A stretch of 64,000 nucleotides of DNA from the NCBI GenBank assembly GCA_963766365.1, contig CAVXZK010000002.1, positions 62,001 to 126,000 of the forward strand. The letters are read 5' to 3'. The position numbers were made by a program, and so were the translations under genes. Numbering within the stretch: the first letter of the stretch is position 1; each line of letters begins with the position of its first letter. Positions 35,308 to 44,791 of this stretch are shown piece by piece. The notes below the pieces were generated by a model. It worked only from the letters and a program-made list of their open reading frames with translations. It was not told the DNA's origin and did not search any database. Source of the stretch: JALORV01 sp963766365. Its GTDB lineage: Bacteria; Pseudomonadota; Gammaproteobacteria; Burkholderiales; Burkholderiaceae_F.

Positions 35308-36960
35308 ATGCTGGTTTCGCTGTCGATCCGCAACTTCGTCATCGTTGACGATCTGCAGCTCGAGTTCGCGCCCGGCTTCACGGTGCTGACCGGGGAAACC
35401 GGCGCCGGAAAGTCCATCCTGATCGACGCGCTGTTGCTGGCACTGGGCGAGCGAGGCGAGGCGGACGTCGTGCGCGAGGGCGCGGCGCGCGCCGACATCG
35501 CCGCTGAGTTCCGGCCGACGATGCAAGTCGCACGCTGGCTCGCGGATAACGAACTGGCCAGCGAGGAAACCGACCTGCTGCTGCTCCGGCGCACGATTGA
35601 TGCGAACGGACGCAGCCGCGCCTTCATCAACGGCGCTGCCGTGACACTGACGCAGCTGCGCGAACTCGGGGAGCAACTCGTCGACGTGCATGGCCAGCAT
35701 GCGCACCAGTCGCTGCTGCGTCCCGCCGCCCAGTTGGCGCTGCTCGACGAGCACGGCGCGCTCGGGGAGGCGCGCCGCGCGGTCGCCGCGGCCCATGCCG
35801 ACTGGAAGAATGAACAGCGCGCCCGCGAGCAGGCCGAAGTGATGGCCGCCAGCGCGCTTGCCGAGCAGGAGCGCCTGCGCTGGCTGGTCGACGAGATCGG
35901 CGCGCTCGCTCCCGAGGCCGGCGAGTGGGAGCGTGTCGAGGCCGAACACAAGCGTCTGTCGCACGCCGCCGGCCTGCTCGAAGGCGCCCGAGCCGCAGTG
36001 GATACGCTCAGCGAGTCCGACACCGCAGCCCTGACACGGGTCGCGGCAGCGGGGACGCGCCTGACCCAGCTGTCGGCGTACGACGAGCGGCTGAAACCGA
36101 TCATCGAGTTGCTGGACGGCGCGCAGGCGCAGCTCGAGGAAGCGGTGAGCGCGCTGCGTCGCTACGCCGACCGTTCCGATCTCGACGCCACGCGCCTCGC
36201 GGACATTGATGCGCGGGTCACCGCGCTGCACGGCGCGGCGCGGCGCTTGCGCGTCGCTCCGGAAGCGCTTGCCGGCCTTCTCGCCGAGTCGCGGGACAAG
36301 CTGGCGGCACTCACGGCGTCCAGCGACCTCGAGGCACTGCGCGCACGCGAAGCGGATGCGCGGAAACGCTACGGCAGCGCGGCACAGAAGCTCTCGAAGT
36401 TGCGTGTGGCTGCGGCCAGGCAGATGAGTTCCGAAGTGACGCGCGCGATGCAGGACCTGTCGATGGGCGGCGGGCGCTTCGAGGTCCAGCTCACCAGTGC
36501 TGAACCGTCGGCACACGGCAACGAGCGGGCCGAGTTCCTGGTCGCCGCACACGCCGGAGTCGCGGTCAAGCCGCTCCTGCGCGTTGCCTCGGGCGGAGAA
36601 CTGGCGCGCATTTCGCTTGCGATTGCCGTCATCGCCGCCACCGCCACTCCGGTGCCGACGCTGATCTTCGACGAGGTCGATGCCGGCATCGGCGGCGCCG
36701 TGGCCGATGTCGTCGGTCGGCTGCTGAAGCAGCTGGGCCAGAGCCGCCAGGTGCTGTGCGTGACGCACCTTCCACAGGTAGCAGCGCGTGGCGACCAGCA
36801 CTACGCCGTCAGCAAGACGATGACGGCCGACCAGCGACCGGTGTCGCAGATGGGCCTGCTGGAGCGTCGCTCCCGCGTAGAGGAGCTGGCGCGCATGCTC
36901 GGCGGCCAGGAGATCACCGAGACCACGCGCAAGCACGCGCGCGAAATGCTCGCGAGCTAG
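35308..36960 (+). CDS. recN: DNA repair protein RecN
   Basis: The 550-residue SMC-like ATPase acts in double-strand break repair. Walker A GETGAGKSIL is at about residues 29-38, a long coiled-coil region covers roughly 150-350, and Walker B is LIFDEVDAGIGG near residue 452. It follows nadK. Its last bases overlap the 3' end of the convergent cyclodeaminase-like gene. Confidence 0.96.
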   Translation: MLVSLSIRNFVIVDDLQLEFAPGFTVLTGETGAGKSILIDALLLALGERGEADVVREGAARADIAAEFRPTMQVARWLADNELASEETDLLLLRRTIDANGRSRAFINGAAVTLTQLRELGEQLVDVHGQHAHQSLLRPAAQLALLDEHGALGEARRAVAAAHADWKNEQRAREQAEVMAASALAEQERLRWLVDEIGALAPEAGEWERVEAEHKRLSHAAGLLEGARAAVDTLSESDTAALTRVAAAGTRLTQLSAYDERLKPIIELLDGAQAQLEEAVSALRRYADRSDLDATRLADIDARVTALHGAARRLRVAPEALAGLLAESRDKLAALTASSDLEALRAREADARKRYGSAAQKLSKLRVAAARQMSSEVTRAMQDLSMGGGRFEVQLTSAEPSAHGNERAEFLVAAHAGVAVKPLLRVASGGELARISLAIAVIAATATPVPTLIFDEVDAGIGGAVADVVGRLLKQLGQSRQVLCVTHLPQVAARGDQHYAVSKTMTADQRPVSQMGLLERRSRVEELARMLGGQEITETTRKHAREMLAS

Positions 36961-37877
36961 GCAGACTGCTCGAGCAACAACTGCGCGGCGGCGAGGTCAG
37001 CCACCGCGGTGCCGACGGACTTGAACAGCGTGACCTCGGCCGCGCCCGTGCGCCCGGGACGACCACCGACAATTTCGGCCAGTTCGGCGACGATGGCGTC
37101 GCGCTGGATCACACCGCGCTCGAGCGGCTCGACGATATCGGCCGCCTCGGCCAGCGCCCCCGCATAGGTATCGACGACGATGCGCGCCCGGCCGACGGCC
37201 TCGTCGTCGGCTTCCCGCATGCCGCGCCGGAAACCGCCGACCAGATCAAGGTGCGTACCCGATGCGATCCAGGCCCCATGGACGATCGGCTGCGTCGACG
37301 TGGTCGCGCAGCTGATGATGTCGGCGCCGCGTACCGCCGTCTCAAGATCCTCCACTGCCTGCGCCGGCAGCCCTTCATCGCGCAGTCGCTGCGCCAGCGT
37401 CTGCGCACCCTCGCCGCGCCGGCCCCAGATCCACAGCCGCGTGAGCCGCCGGCCGCGGGCGTGCGCGTGCGCCATGTAGGGCGCGAGCGTGCCGGTGCCG
37501 ATGATCAGCGCGTTCCGCGCGTCGCTGCGCGCCATGTAGCGCGCCGCCAGCAGCGACGTCGCCGCGGTCCGCCGCAGCGTCAGCGCTTCGCCATCGATGA
37601 CGGCACGTGCGGCACCGCTCGATCGGTCGAACAGCACGTAGATCGCATTGACCGTGGCTCGGCTGACCGCCCGGTTGCCCGGCATGACGGTGACGAGCTT
37701 GACGCCCAGCGCTCGCGCCGACCAGGCCGGCATCAGCAGCAGCGAGTCGCTGTCCGACAGCGCGTGGGCGTGACGCAGCGGTGCAACCGGCGCAGCGACC
37801 AGCGTCGCCGCAATCGCATCGGCCAGCCGATCGAAGTCGAGGGCGCTGTGGACGTCCTGCGCGGAAAAAAAACGCAT
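36957..37877 (-). CDS. Ornithine cyclodeaminase/mu-crystallin family protein
   Basis: The 306-residue protein has a Rossmann fold with the nucleotide loop IGTGTLAPYMAHAHA near residue 125 and the family features GVKLVTVMPGN, SCATTSTQPI and HLDLVGGF. Family members reduce ketimines or deaminate ornithine with NAD(P)H. The reaction here is unknown. It overlaps moaC (ATGA) and is read on the same strand. Confidence 0.85.
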   Translation of the reverse strand: MRFFSAQDVHSALDFDRLADAIAATLVAAPVAPLRHAHALSDSDSLLLMPAWSARALGVKLVTVMPGNRAVSRATVNAIYVLFDRSSGAARAVIDGEALTLRRTAATSLLAARYMARSDARNALIIGTGTLAPYMAHAHARGRRLTRLWIWGRRGEGAQTLAQRLRDEGLPAQAVEDLETAVRGADIISCATTSTQPIVHGAWIASGTHLDLVGGFRRGMREADDEAVGRARIVVDTYAGALAEAADIVEPLERGVIQRDAIVAELAEIVGGRPGRTGAAEVTLFKSVGTAVADLAAAQLLLEQSA

Positions 37878-38353
37878 CAGCCGGCCACGAAGCTGCCGGA
37901 GCGGCCACCCTGCTTTTCCAGCAGCCGCACCTCGCCGATGACCATGCCGCGATCCGCAGCCTTGCACATGTCGTAGACCGTCAGGAGGCCGATCTGAACG
38001 GCGGTCAACGCCTCCATTTCCACGCCCGTCGGGCCGTGAGTCTCGACCCGGGCGGTGCATTCGACCGACGAGTGCAGCTCGTCGATCGTCAGATCGACCG
38101 AGATGCGCGTTATCGCGATCGGGTGACAGAGCGGAATCAGCTCGGACGCGCGCTTCGCGCCCTGGATCGCCGCGATCCGGGCCACGCCGAGCACGTCACC
38201 CTTCCTGGCGTTTCCGGATTTCACCAGCTCCAGTGTGGTCGGCAGCATGCTTATCCGGCCGCTCGCGACCGCGACGCGGTGCGTGGCGGGCTTGTCGCCG
38301 ACATCGACCATGTGGGCCTGTCCGGCAGAGTCAAAATGGGTCAGGGGCTTCAT
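37877..38353 (-). CDS. moaC: Cyclic pyranopterin monophosphate synthase
   Basis: The 158-residue enzyme performs the ring rearrangement that gives cPMP in molybdenum cofactor synthesis. ELIPLCHPIAI near residue 73 and the C-terminal VYDMCKAADRGM with the catalytic lysine are intact. It is the first gene of a two-gene unit with the cyclodeaminase homologue. No other moa gene is in the window. Confidence 0.96.
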   Translation of the reverse strand: MKPLTHFDSAGQAHMVDVGDKPATHRVAVASGRISMLPTTLELVKSGNARKGDVLGVARIAAIQGAKRASELIPLCHPIAITRISVDLTIDELHSSVECTARVETHGPTGVEMEALTAVQIGLLTVYDMCKAADRGMVIGEVRLLEKQGGRSGSFVAG

Positions 38354-38440
38354 TGAAGAGCAACCATTCCAGACAGGGAACGAAACATTCCACTGGCTAT
38401 CATACGGAGGCCGGCGTCGTTTCGCCGCAGGGTAAGTTGT

Positions 38441-39976
38441 TTGACCGCACTCGCTCGGCTGTTTCGCTTCGCCACCGTCCTGACCGTCGCCTTCGTGCTC
38501 AACGCACCCGCGGCGTTGCCGGCGCGCGCCCAGTCAGTCGAGCTGCCCGCGCTCGGTGAGGCCGGCGCCGAAGAACTCCCGCCCGCCATGGAGCGCCGCA
38601 TCGGCGAGCAGATCATGGCGCAGATACGGCGCGATCCGGACTACCTCTCCGACCCGGAGTCGACCGAGTACATCAACCACCTGGGCTACCAGCTGGTGTC
38701 GATGAGCGCTGCACGCAGCAGTGATTTTGCGTTCTTCCTCGTGCGCGACCCGATGATGAACGCGTTCGCGCTCCCCGGAGGGTTCATCGGCGTCCACAGC
38801 GGCCTCGTGATCGCCGCCCAGAACGAGTCCGAACTGGCCGGCGTGCTGGCCCACGAAATCGCGCACATCTCGCAACGGCACATCGCCCGCATGCTCGGCC
38901 GGCAGAAGGACACCTTCGCCATCCAGCTGGGCGCGCTGTTGCTGGCGATCCTCGCGGCGCGGGCCGGCGGATCGTCCGGCGGCGACCTGGCGCAGGCCGC
39001 GATCATGGGCGGCCAGGCCGCAGCGATCCAGAACCAGCTCAACTTCTCCCGCGATGCCGAGCGCGAGGCCGACCGCGTCGGCTTCATCACGCTGGTCAAC
39101 GCCGGCTTCGACGGCCGCGGCATCGAAGGGTTCTTCGGCCGCCTGCAGCAGGGATCGCGCCTGTACGAAGGCACCGCTCCTGCCTACCTGCGCACGCACC
39201 CGATGACGGTGGAGCGCATCAGCGACATGCAGAACCGGTCGCGCAACATCAGCTTCAAGCAGCGACCCGACTCGCTCGACTTCCAGCTCGTACGTGCACG
39301 GCTACGCGTGCTGCAGGAGAAGACGGCGCAAGGCTGGCGCGACCAGCTCGACTATTTCAACGGGCAGCTGAAGCATCGCACCACGAACTCGATCGCCGCA
39401 TCGCATTACGGGGCGGCCGTCGCCGCGCTCAAGCTCAACATGCCTGAACTCGCCTACGAGAACGCCCAGGCGGCACGCCGCGCCACTCCGGCTTCGTCGG
39501 TGATCCTCGACAAGGTCATGTCGGAAGCCCGCTTTGCGGTCGCCCGGACCGACGAGGAACGCAAGCAGGCGATCGAGGTGGCCGGGGAAACCGCGGCGCG
39601 CTACCCGCTGTCAACGGTGGCGGTCGCCCACTACATCGATCTGCTGAACCGGTCGAACCAGCACCAGCAGGCGATCAACGTGCTGCGCGAGCAGGTCGCG
39701 ATCACGCGCAACCAGCCTTCCTACTACGCGCTGCTGGGCCGCAGCTACGAAGCGCTGGGACGCCGGTCCTTGCAGCACCAGGCACTTGGCGAGATGTATG
39801 CGTTGCTGGGCATCAACCAGGCAGCGCTGCAGCAGATGGAAATCGCACGCCGCGCCAATGACGGCGACTTCTACACGATGTCCGAGATTGAAGCCCGTGT
39901 GCGCGACCTGCAGGCCGACATCAAGCGCGAACAGGAGGCTCTGCGCGGGAGCACCGGCGGCGCGATGGGGCGCTAG
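38441..39976 (+). CDS. BepA/YfgC-type M48 metalloprotease with TPR repeats
   Basis: The 511-residue periplasmic protein has a signal peptide (about 1-31, ending ARAQS), an M48 domain with zinc motif HEIAH at 138-142 followed by ISQRHIARM, and a C-terminal tetratricopeptide region (about 320-490). E. coli BepA uses this layout for outer-membrane protein quality control. The start is TTG at 38441, with no strong ribosome-binding site. Confidence 0.9.
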   Translation: MTALARLFRFATVLTVAFVLNAPAALPARAQSVELPALGEAGAEELPPAMERRIGEQIMAQIRRDPDYLSDPESTEYINHLGYQLVSMSAARSSDFAFFLVRDPMMNAFALPGGFIGVHSGLVIAAQNESELAGVLAHEIAHISQRHIARMLGRQKDTFAIQLGALLLAILAARAGGSSGGDLAQAAIMGGQAAAIQNQLNFSRDAEREADRVGFITLVNAGFDGRGIEGFFGRLQQGSRLYEGTAPAYLRTHPMTVERISDMQNRSRNISFKQRPDSLDFQLVRARLRVLQEKTAQGWRDQLDYFNGQLKHRTTNSIAASHYGAAVAALKLNMPELAYENAQAARRATPASSVILDKVMSEARFAVARTDEERKQAIEVAGETAARYPLSTVAVAHYIDLLNRSNQHQQAINVLREQVAITRNQPSYYALLGRSYEALGRRSLQHQALGEMYALLGINQAALQQMEIARRANDGDFYTMSEIEARVRDLQADIKREQEALRGSTGGAMGR

Positions 39977-40124
39977 TCCCGATGACCCAGGCGCAGCCCC
40001 GGCTGTAGCCCGGGGCGCTGCAGGGCGGCGCGCCGGGAATCCGTACAATTGCGCGCCGCACCAGGCCGATGCCGGAACCCGCTGCGAGTGGCGATCGCCA
40101 CTGACGCCCACGCAAACTCTCACA

Positions 40125-41216
40125 ATGAATTCAATTTCGCCCTCTGAAGACCAACCGCTGACTCCGATGGATAAGACCGGCGCGATCGAAACCGATGCGG
40201 TCATCGTCGGTGCCGGTCCAGTGGGGCTGTTCCAGGTCTTCGAGCTTGGCCTGCTGGAAATCAAGGCGCATGTCATTGATTCGCTGAAGGAGGTCGGCGG
40301 GCAGTGCATGGAGCTCTATCCCGACAAGCCGATCTACGACATACCGGCCGTGCCGGTGTGCACCGGCAAGGAACTGACCGACAGCCTGCTCAAGCAGATC
40401 GAGCCGTTCGGCGCGACGTTTCACCTCGGTCAGGAAGTCACCGCCGTGCAGAAGCAGGAAGACGGCCGCTTCTTCGTCGAGACGACCAAGGGCACGCGCT
40501 TCCTGACCAAGGTCATCATCATCGCGGCCGGCGTTGGCTCGTTCCAGCCGCGCACGCTGAAGGTGCCGGACATCGAGAAGTTCCTCGGCGTGCAGCTCTT
40601 CTACCGCGTGAAGGATCCCACGCAATTTCACGGCAAGGCCCTCGTCATCGCCGGCGGCGGCGACTCGGCGCTGGACTGGGCACTCGACCTCGCCGGCAAG
40701 ACCGAGAGCCTTGTGCTGGTCCACCGGCGCGACGGCTTCCGCGCGGCGCCGGCATCGGTCGCGAGGATGAAGGAACTGTGCGATCGCCTCGAGATGCAGT
40801 TCCTGGTCGGTCAGATCAGCGGCTTCGAGGAGGCACACGGGCGTATGACCGAAGTCCGCGTCACTTCACTCGACGGTCTCACGCGCCGCGTGCCGCTCGA
40901 TGCGCTGCTGGTGTTCTTCGGGCTATCGCCGAAGCTCGGCCCGATTGCCGACTGGGGACTGGACCTGGAACGCAAGCAGCTCGTCGTCGACACCGAGAAG
41001 TTCGAGACCAATGTGCCCGGGATCTTTGCAGTCGGCGACATCAACACCTATCCGGGCAAGAAGAAGCTGATCCTCTCGGGTTTCCACGAAGCCGCACTCG
41101 CCGCCTTCGGCTCGACCAGATACATCTTTCCCGAGCGCAAGGTGCACCTGCAGTACACCACCACGAGTCCGAAACTTCACAAGATCCTCGGCGTCGATTC
41201 GCCGGTATTCGACTGA
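40125..41216 (+). CDS. Ferredoxin--NADP reductase, thioredoxin-reductase-like (YumC type)
   Basis: The 363-residue flavoprotein has an N-terminal FAD loop VGAGPVGLF and an NADP loop AGGGDSALDWA in the TrxR fold, without the CxxC pair of true thioredoxin reductases. A C-terminal extension (KVHLQYTTTS) caps the flavin. It reduces ferredoxin or flavodoxin with NADPH, or the reverse. Starts are possible at ATG 40125 or 40167. A TACAAT box lies at 40044. Confidence 0.92.
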   Translation: MNSISPSEDQPLTPMDKTGAIETDAVIVGAGPVGLFQVFELGLLEIKAHVIDSLKEVGGQCMELYPDKPIYDIPAVPVCTGKELTDSLLKQIEPFGATFHLGQEVTAVQKQEDGRFFVETTKGTRFLTKVIIIAAGVGSFQPRTLKVPDIEKFLGVQLFYRVKDPTQFHGKALVIAGGGDSALDWALDLAGKTESLVLVHRRDGFRAAPASVARMKELCDRLEMQFLVGQISGFEEAHGRMTEVRVTSLDGLTRRVPLDALLVFFGLSPKLGPIADWGLDLERKQLVVDTEKFETNVPGIFAVGDINTYPGKKKLILSGFHEAALAAFGSTRYIFPERKVHLQYTTTSPKLHKILGVDSPVFD

Positions 41217-41221
41217 GCCGC

Positions 41222-41803
41222 TCACTGCGGCTGCGGCGAGCATACATAACCGAAGCGCCGCGGCGCTTCGGCGGCGCTCAGGCGGGCCAGTGCGCTGTCG
41301 CCTTCCAGGCCGAGCAATCGGCCGACCACGACAATCTCGGGGCCGCGTCCGACCAGCCATTCGTCGATTCCATCGTCTTCAAGCCGGCGCCCGCCGACGC
41401 CACGAAAACTCTCCACGGCCCGGGCCGCGTCCATCGAGTCCACCAGTCCGAAACCGACATCCGTCTGCAGGAACAGTCGGCCCACTTCGTCCAGCCACGC
41501 GCCCCGCAATTGACTGGCGCGGCTGTTGGTGTGAGTCCGTACGGCGGGAGCCGGCTGCGTCGCCACGCGCCACACCCACGGCGCTGCTTCGAGGTCGACG
41601 AATACACGCTGCGGTCCGTTCTGGAAATGCCAGCACCCGCGCTCGTCGCTCGCATAGTTGCGTCCGATGAAGTCGCAGACCGCCTGATTGACGATCCGTG
41701 CACCGCGCAGGCGCCACTCGCCGCGCGCCGTGAGTCCGAGCCAGCCATACACGGCCGGCACGTTGGGCCACTTGGCAATGGCGGCAATAACGGCGTCGTC
41801 CAT
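41222..41803 (-). CDS. Conserved protein of unknown function (DUF2946/DUF2944-like)
   Basis: The 193-residue protein belongs to a proteobacterial family I remember as DUF2944 or DUF2946; the exact number is uncertain. It opens MDDAVIAAIAKWPNVPAVYG and contains WLGLTARGEWRLRG, FIGRNYASDERGCW and FQNGPQRVFVDLE. No signal peptide or metal motif is seen. The frame stays open to 41848, but MDDAVIAAI at 41803 is the natural start. It converges on the ferredoxin reductase gene with a 5-base gap. Confidence 0.75.
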   Translation of the reverse strand: MDDAVIAAIAKWPNVPAVYGWLGLTARGEWRLRGARIVNQAVCDFIGRNYASDERGCWHFQNGPQRVFVDLEAAPWVWRVATQPAPAVRTHTNSRASQLRGAWLDEVGRLFLQTDVGFGLVDSMDAARAVESFRGVGGRRLEDDGIDEWLVGRGPEIVVVGRLLGLEGDSALARLSAAEAPRRFGYVCSPQPQ

Positions 41804-42108
41804 GGACGTAAAGGATAGGCGGATGAGTCGCGGCGGCACAGTGCGCATTGCGCCAGGGGAAACTCATTCTCTGCTCTGGTTATCAATCGGGGATCCGGTC
41901 GTCACTGTCGAAGTCGACGTCGGGCGGCGAACGGTCCAGTTCGGCGCTTGGTTCAAGTGGCAGGACTTGACCGGGCCCTGCGCGCAAGCCGGCGTCGACC
42001 CTGAGCATCTGATGTGGTCACTCTCCGGTACTGCGGCTGGCGAATTCCAGGCCATGAGCGCCGAGCCCGTCGAACGCGCACCGCAGCGGAGGAAGGTCAG
42101 CTCCGACG
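41804..42108. other. 305-base intergenic stretch
   Basis: It lies between the leftward YheT-type gene and the leftward gene at 41222. A rightward frame opens at 41823 (RIAPGETHSLLW) but continues antisense far into the YheT gene, with no ribosome-binding site, so I do not call it. No terminator, tRNA or repeat is evident. Confidence 0.3.
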
Positions 42109-43080
42109 CTATACCCCATTGTGGAAAAACTCGTACAGACGCTGCGGCAGGAAATCGAGTCGTCCGGGAAGCGCTCCACGCACAAAACCGATGTGCCCGC
42201 CGCCCGCCGGCTGTTCCAGTCGAACATGGCTCGACACCTGGTCGGCGCGCGGCAGACTTGCCGCCGGAACGAACGGATCATTCAGCGCGTTCAGCACCAG
42301 GTGCGGAACGCGGACCCCGTGAAGCCAGGGCTTGCCCGACGCCCGGTTCCAGTAATCATCGGTGTTGCGGAACCCGTGCACCGGCGCCGTGTATTCATTG
42401 TCGAACTCGTACAGGTTGCGGCTGGCGCGCAGTCGGTCGACGTCCACAACACCGGGAAAGCGTCGGGCCTTGGCGAGCGCCTTGGGTTTGAGGGTCGCCA
42501 GGAACATCTGCGTGTAGACGCGGTTGAAGCCGCGCGCCAGAGCAGCGCCTCCTGCGGCAAGATCAAGCGGCGAACCGACCGAGGCGGCCGCCGTCACGAA
42601 TTGCGCGTCCTCCGCCCGCTCGCCCAGCCACTTTGCAAGCATGTTGCCGCCGAGCGAGATCCCGACCGTATACAGCGGCGCCTGCGCCCAGCGATCATGC
42701 ACGCGCCGCAGTACCCAGTCGCCTTCATCGGAATCGCCGGAGTGATAGGCGCGCGGCAAGCGGTTCGGCTCACCCGAGCAGCCACGGAAGTGCACGACTA
42801 TGCCGCGCCAGCCGCGATCGGCAGCGTCGCGCATCAGCGAGCGCGAATAGTGGCTCTGCGAATCGCCTTCGAGCCCGTGGAACAGCACCAGCAGCGGCGA
42901 CGTCGCGCGCACAGGCTCGGGCAGGGCAAGATCGACATCGATGAAATCGCCGTCAGGCGTGTCCCAGCGCTCGCGCCTGTAGTTCACGTCCGGTAGCGGC
43001 ACCAATCGTGCCGGAACGATCGTCTGGAGATGTCCCCCAGGCAGCCAGCCAGGCGCCACGTACTGCTGAGGGTCTGACAC
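42109..43080 (-). CDS. YheT family alpha/beta hydrolase
   Basis: The 323-residue hydrolase has the YheT/EMB8 features PGWLPGGHLQTI at the start, FHGLEGDSQSHYSRSL, the nucleophile serine in VGISLGGNM, VLNALNDPFVP with the Asp, and GGHIGF with the His. The substrate is unknown. A GTG at 43080 lies 2 bases after the SnoaL-like stop and is the likely start; the frame stays open to 43167. Confidence 0.88.
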   Translation of the reverse strand: MSDPQQYVAPGWLPGGHLQTIVPARLVPLPDVNYRRERWDTPDGDFIDVDLALPEPVRATSPLLVLFHGLEGDSQSHYSRSLMRDAADRGWRGIVVHFRGCSGEPNRLPRAYHSGDSDEGDWVLRRVHDRWAQAPLYTVGISLGGNMLAKWLGERAEDAQFVTAAASVGSPLDLAAGGAALARGFNRVYTQMFLATLKPKALAKARRFPGVVDVDRLRASRNLYEFDNEYTAPVHGFRNTDDYWNRASGKPWLHGVRVPHLVLNALNDPFVPAASLPRADQVSSHVRLEQPAGGGHIGFVRGALPGRLDFLPQRLYEFFHNGV

Positions 43081-43082
43081 GC

Positions 43083-43526
43083 TCAATGCAGGACCGCGTG
43101 CGGCTCCGACGCGCTGACTACTTCTCCTCCGCTGGCCTGCGAAGCGTGGTGCAGCACCATCTTCCATCCGGCGGAGGTCTTCACGTAGGCGTTGGTCGCG
43201 ACGACGCTCACGACTTGCTGCGCCTCGCCCTCGCCGACCAGCACTTCCTCGATGACGTTATGCACCGCCACCGTCGGCGTATCGAGCGATTTGCGCGACG
43301 AACCGCGGACATGCAGCGGACCGTTGGCCAGGATCGCACTCCACGAGGCGCGCACCGCCGCATAGCCGAGCAGGCGCGGGCCGTTGGGATGGACGCAGAC
43401 GACGTCATCGTCCTCCAGCCAGAGTTCGACGACGGCTTCGACATCCGCGGCCTCGAGCGCTTCGTAGAACGCCCGCTCACATTCCTCTGGCGACGCGAAC
43501 AGCAGCGGCTTGGTTAGTCGGGACAT
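43083..43526 (-). CDS. SnoaL-like/NTF2-fold protein
   Basis: The 147-residue protein has an NTF2-type cone fold pattern: FYEALEAADVEAVVELW at the start and WKMVLHHASQA near the end. Such proteins are small-molecule binders or are annotated as ketosteroid isomerase-like. The role is unknown. It lies between the zinc-finger gene and the YheT gene in a leftward run that starts with ilvE, with a 22-base gap upstream. Confidence 0.85.
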   Translation of the reverse strand: MSRLTKPLLFASPEECERAFYEALEAADVEAVVELWLEDDDVVCVHPNGPRLLGYAAVRASWSAILANGPLHVRGSSRKSLDTPTVAVHNVIEEVLVGEGEAQQVVSVVATNAYVKTSAGWKMVLHHASQASGGEVVSASEPHAVLH

Positions 43527-43548
43527 GGCACCGTCTGGCTATCGAGGC

Positions 43549-43770
43549 TCAGTGGCCCTTGATGACTTCGCCGGACTTCAGGCGATAGACCGTGCCGCAA
43601 TACGGACACATCGCCTGGCCGCTGCTCGCGACATCGAGGAAGACGCGCGGGTGGTGGTTCCACACCGGCATGGCCGGGCTCGGGCAGAAGGCCGGCAGGT
43701 CCCGCGCACTCAACTCGACGACATGCGGCTCCTTGAGCGGCACCTTGGCTTTGGTGTCGGCAGTGCTCAT
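43549..43770 (-). CDS. Zinc-finger (zf-CHCC) domain protein
   Basis: The 73-residue protein has a C-terminal zf-CHCC domain: FCPSPAMPVWNHHPRVFLD, then MCPYCGTVYRL. The Cys/His set is like that of the NDUFS6 subunit family of complex I. A role in respiratory complex biology is plausible but unproven. ATG at 43770 overlaps the ilvE stop (ATGA). Confidence 0.88.
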   Translation of the reverse strand: MSTADTKAKVPLKEPHVVELSARDLPAFCPSPAMPVWNHHPRVFLDVASSGQAMCPYCGTVYRLKSGEVIKGH

Positions 43771-44687
43771 ACCAGCGTCAGCCACTCGTGGTACTTGGCG
43801 GCGCGTCCGTTGACGACGTCGAAGAACAGCGCCTGGATCTTCTCTGTGACGGGACCGCGCTGGCCCGCACCGATCACGCGGCCGTCGAGTTCACGGATCG
43901 GCGTGACTTCGGCGGCGGTTCCGGTGAAGAAGGCCTCGTCCGCGAGATAGACGTCATCGCGCGTCATCGGCATCGGCGCAACTTCGTAACCAAGGTCGCG
44001 TGCCAGCTGGATGATCGTCGCGCGCGTGATGCCGGTGAGCCCCGACACCATCTCGGGCTCGAACACCTTGCCGTTCTTCACGATGAAGAGGTTCTCGCCC
44101 GCGCCTTCGGCGACAAACCCGGAGGTATCAAGAAGCAGCGCCTCGTCGTAACCGTCGCGCACCGCTTCCTGGTTGGCCAGGATGGAATTGACGTAATGGC
44201 CTGCCGTCTTGCTGCGGACCATCGAGACGTTGATGTGATGGCGCTGGAACGACGACGTCTTCACGCGGATGCCGCGCTGCAGGCCCTCTTCGCCGAGATA
44301 GGCGCCCCACGGCCACGCCGCGATCGCGACATGCACTGCCGCGCCCTTGGGGCTGACGCCCATCTTTTCCGAGCCATAGAACGCCAGCGGCCGCAAATAG
44401 CAGGACTCGAGCTTGTTCGCACGCACGACCTCGCGCTGCGCCTCGACCAGTTGCTCGCGGCTGTACGGTATCTCCATCAGGAAGATCTTCGCCGAGTTGA
44501 ACAGCCGGTCGGTGTGTTCCTTCAGCCGGAAGATCGCGGGGCCGCGCTCGGTCTTGTAGGCGCGTACGCCCTCGAATACGGCCAGCCCGTAATGCAGCGA
44601 ATGCGTCAGCACGTGCGTCGTGGCATCACGCCACGGCACCAGCTTGCCGTCGTACCAGATGAAGCCGTCGCGATCGGCCATCGACAT
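43767..44687 (-). CDS. ilvE: Branched-chain amino acid aminotransferase
   Basis: The 306-residue PLP enzyme exchanges the amino groups of Leu, Ile and Val with glutamate. Fold-type IV features are visible: HSLHYGLAVFEGVRAY near residue 30, the Schiff-base lysine in RSKTAGHYVNS, and EGAGENLFIV near residue 190. GGGAGAG upstream of the ATG at 44687 supports this start over the ATG at 44681. It leads the ilvE-zinc finger-SnoaL-YheT run. Confidence 0.96.
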   Translation of the reverse strand: MSMADRDGFIWYDGKLVPWRDATTHVLTHSLHYGLAVFEGVRAYKTERGPAIFRLKEHTDRLFNSAKIFLMEIPYSREQLVEAQREVVRANKLESCYLRPLAFYGSEKMGVSPKGAAVHVAIAAWPWGAYLGEEGLQRGIRVKTSSFQRHHINVSMVRSKTAGHYVNSILANQEAVRDGYDEALLLDTSGFVAEGAGENLFIVKNGKVFEPEMVSGLTGITRATIIQLARDLGYEVAPMPMTRDDVYLADEAFFTGTAAEVTPIRELDGRVIGAGQRGPVTEKIQALFFDVVNGRAAKYHEWLTLV

Positions 44688-44791
44688 CGCCGCTCTCCCA
44701 TTTGTCGCTTGGTGCAACGGATTCTAGCGAACGATGACACGCCGTCCGCGCACCATTCCGAGCGGAATGAAACCGGGCCACGATGCGAAAA

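Noticed and set aside
41823..42491. Rightward frame from 41823 in the gap and into the YheT gene
   Set aside because: No ribosome-binding site; two thirds of it is antisense to a clear hydrolase gene.
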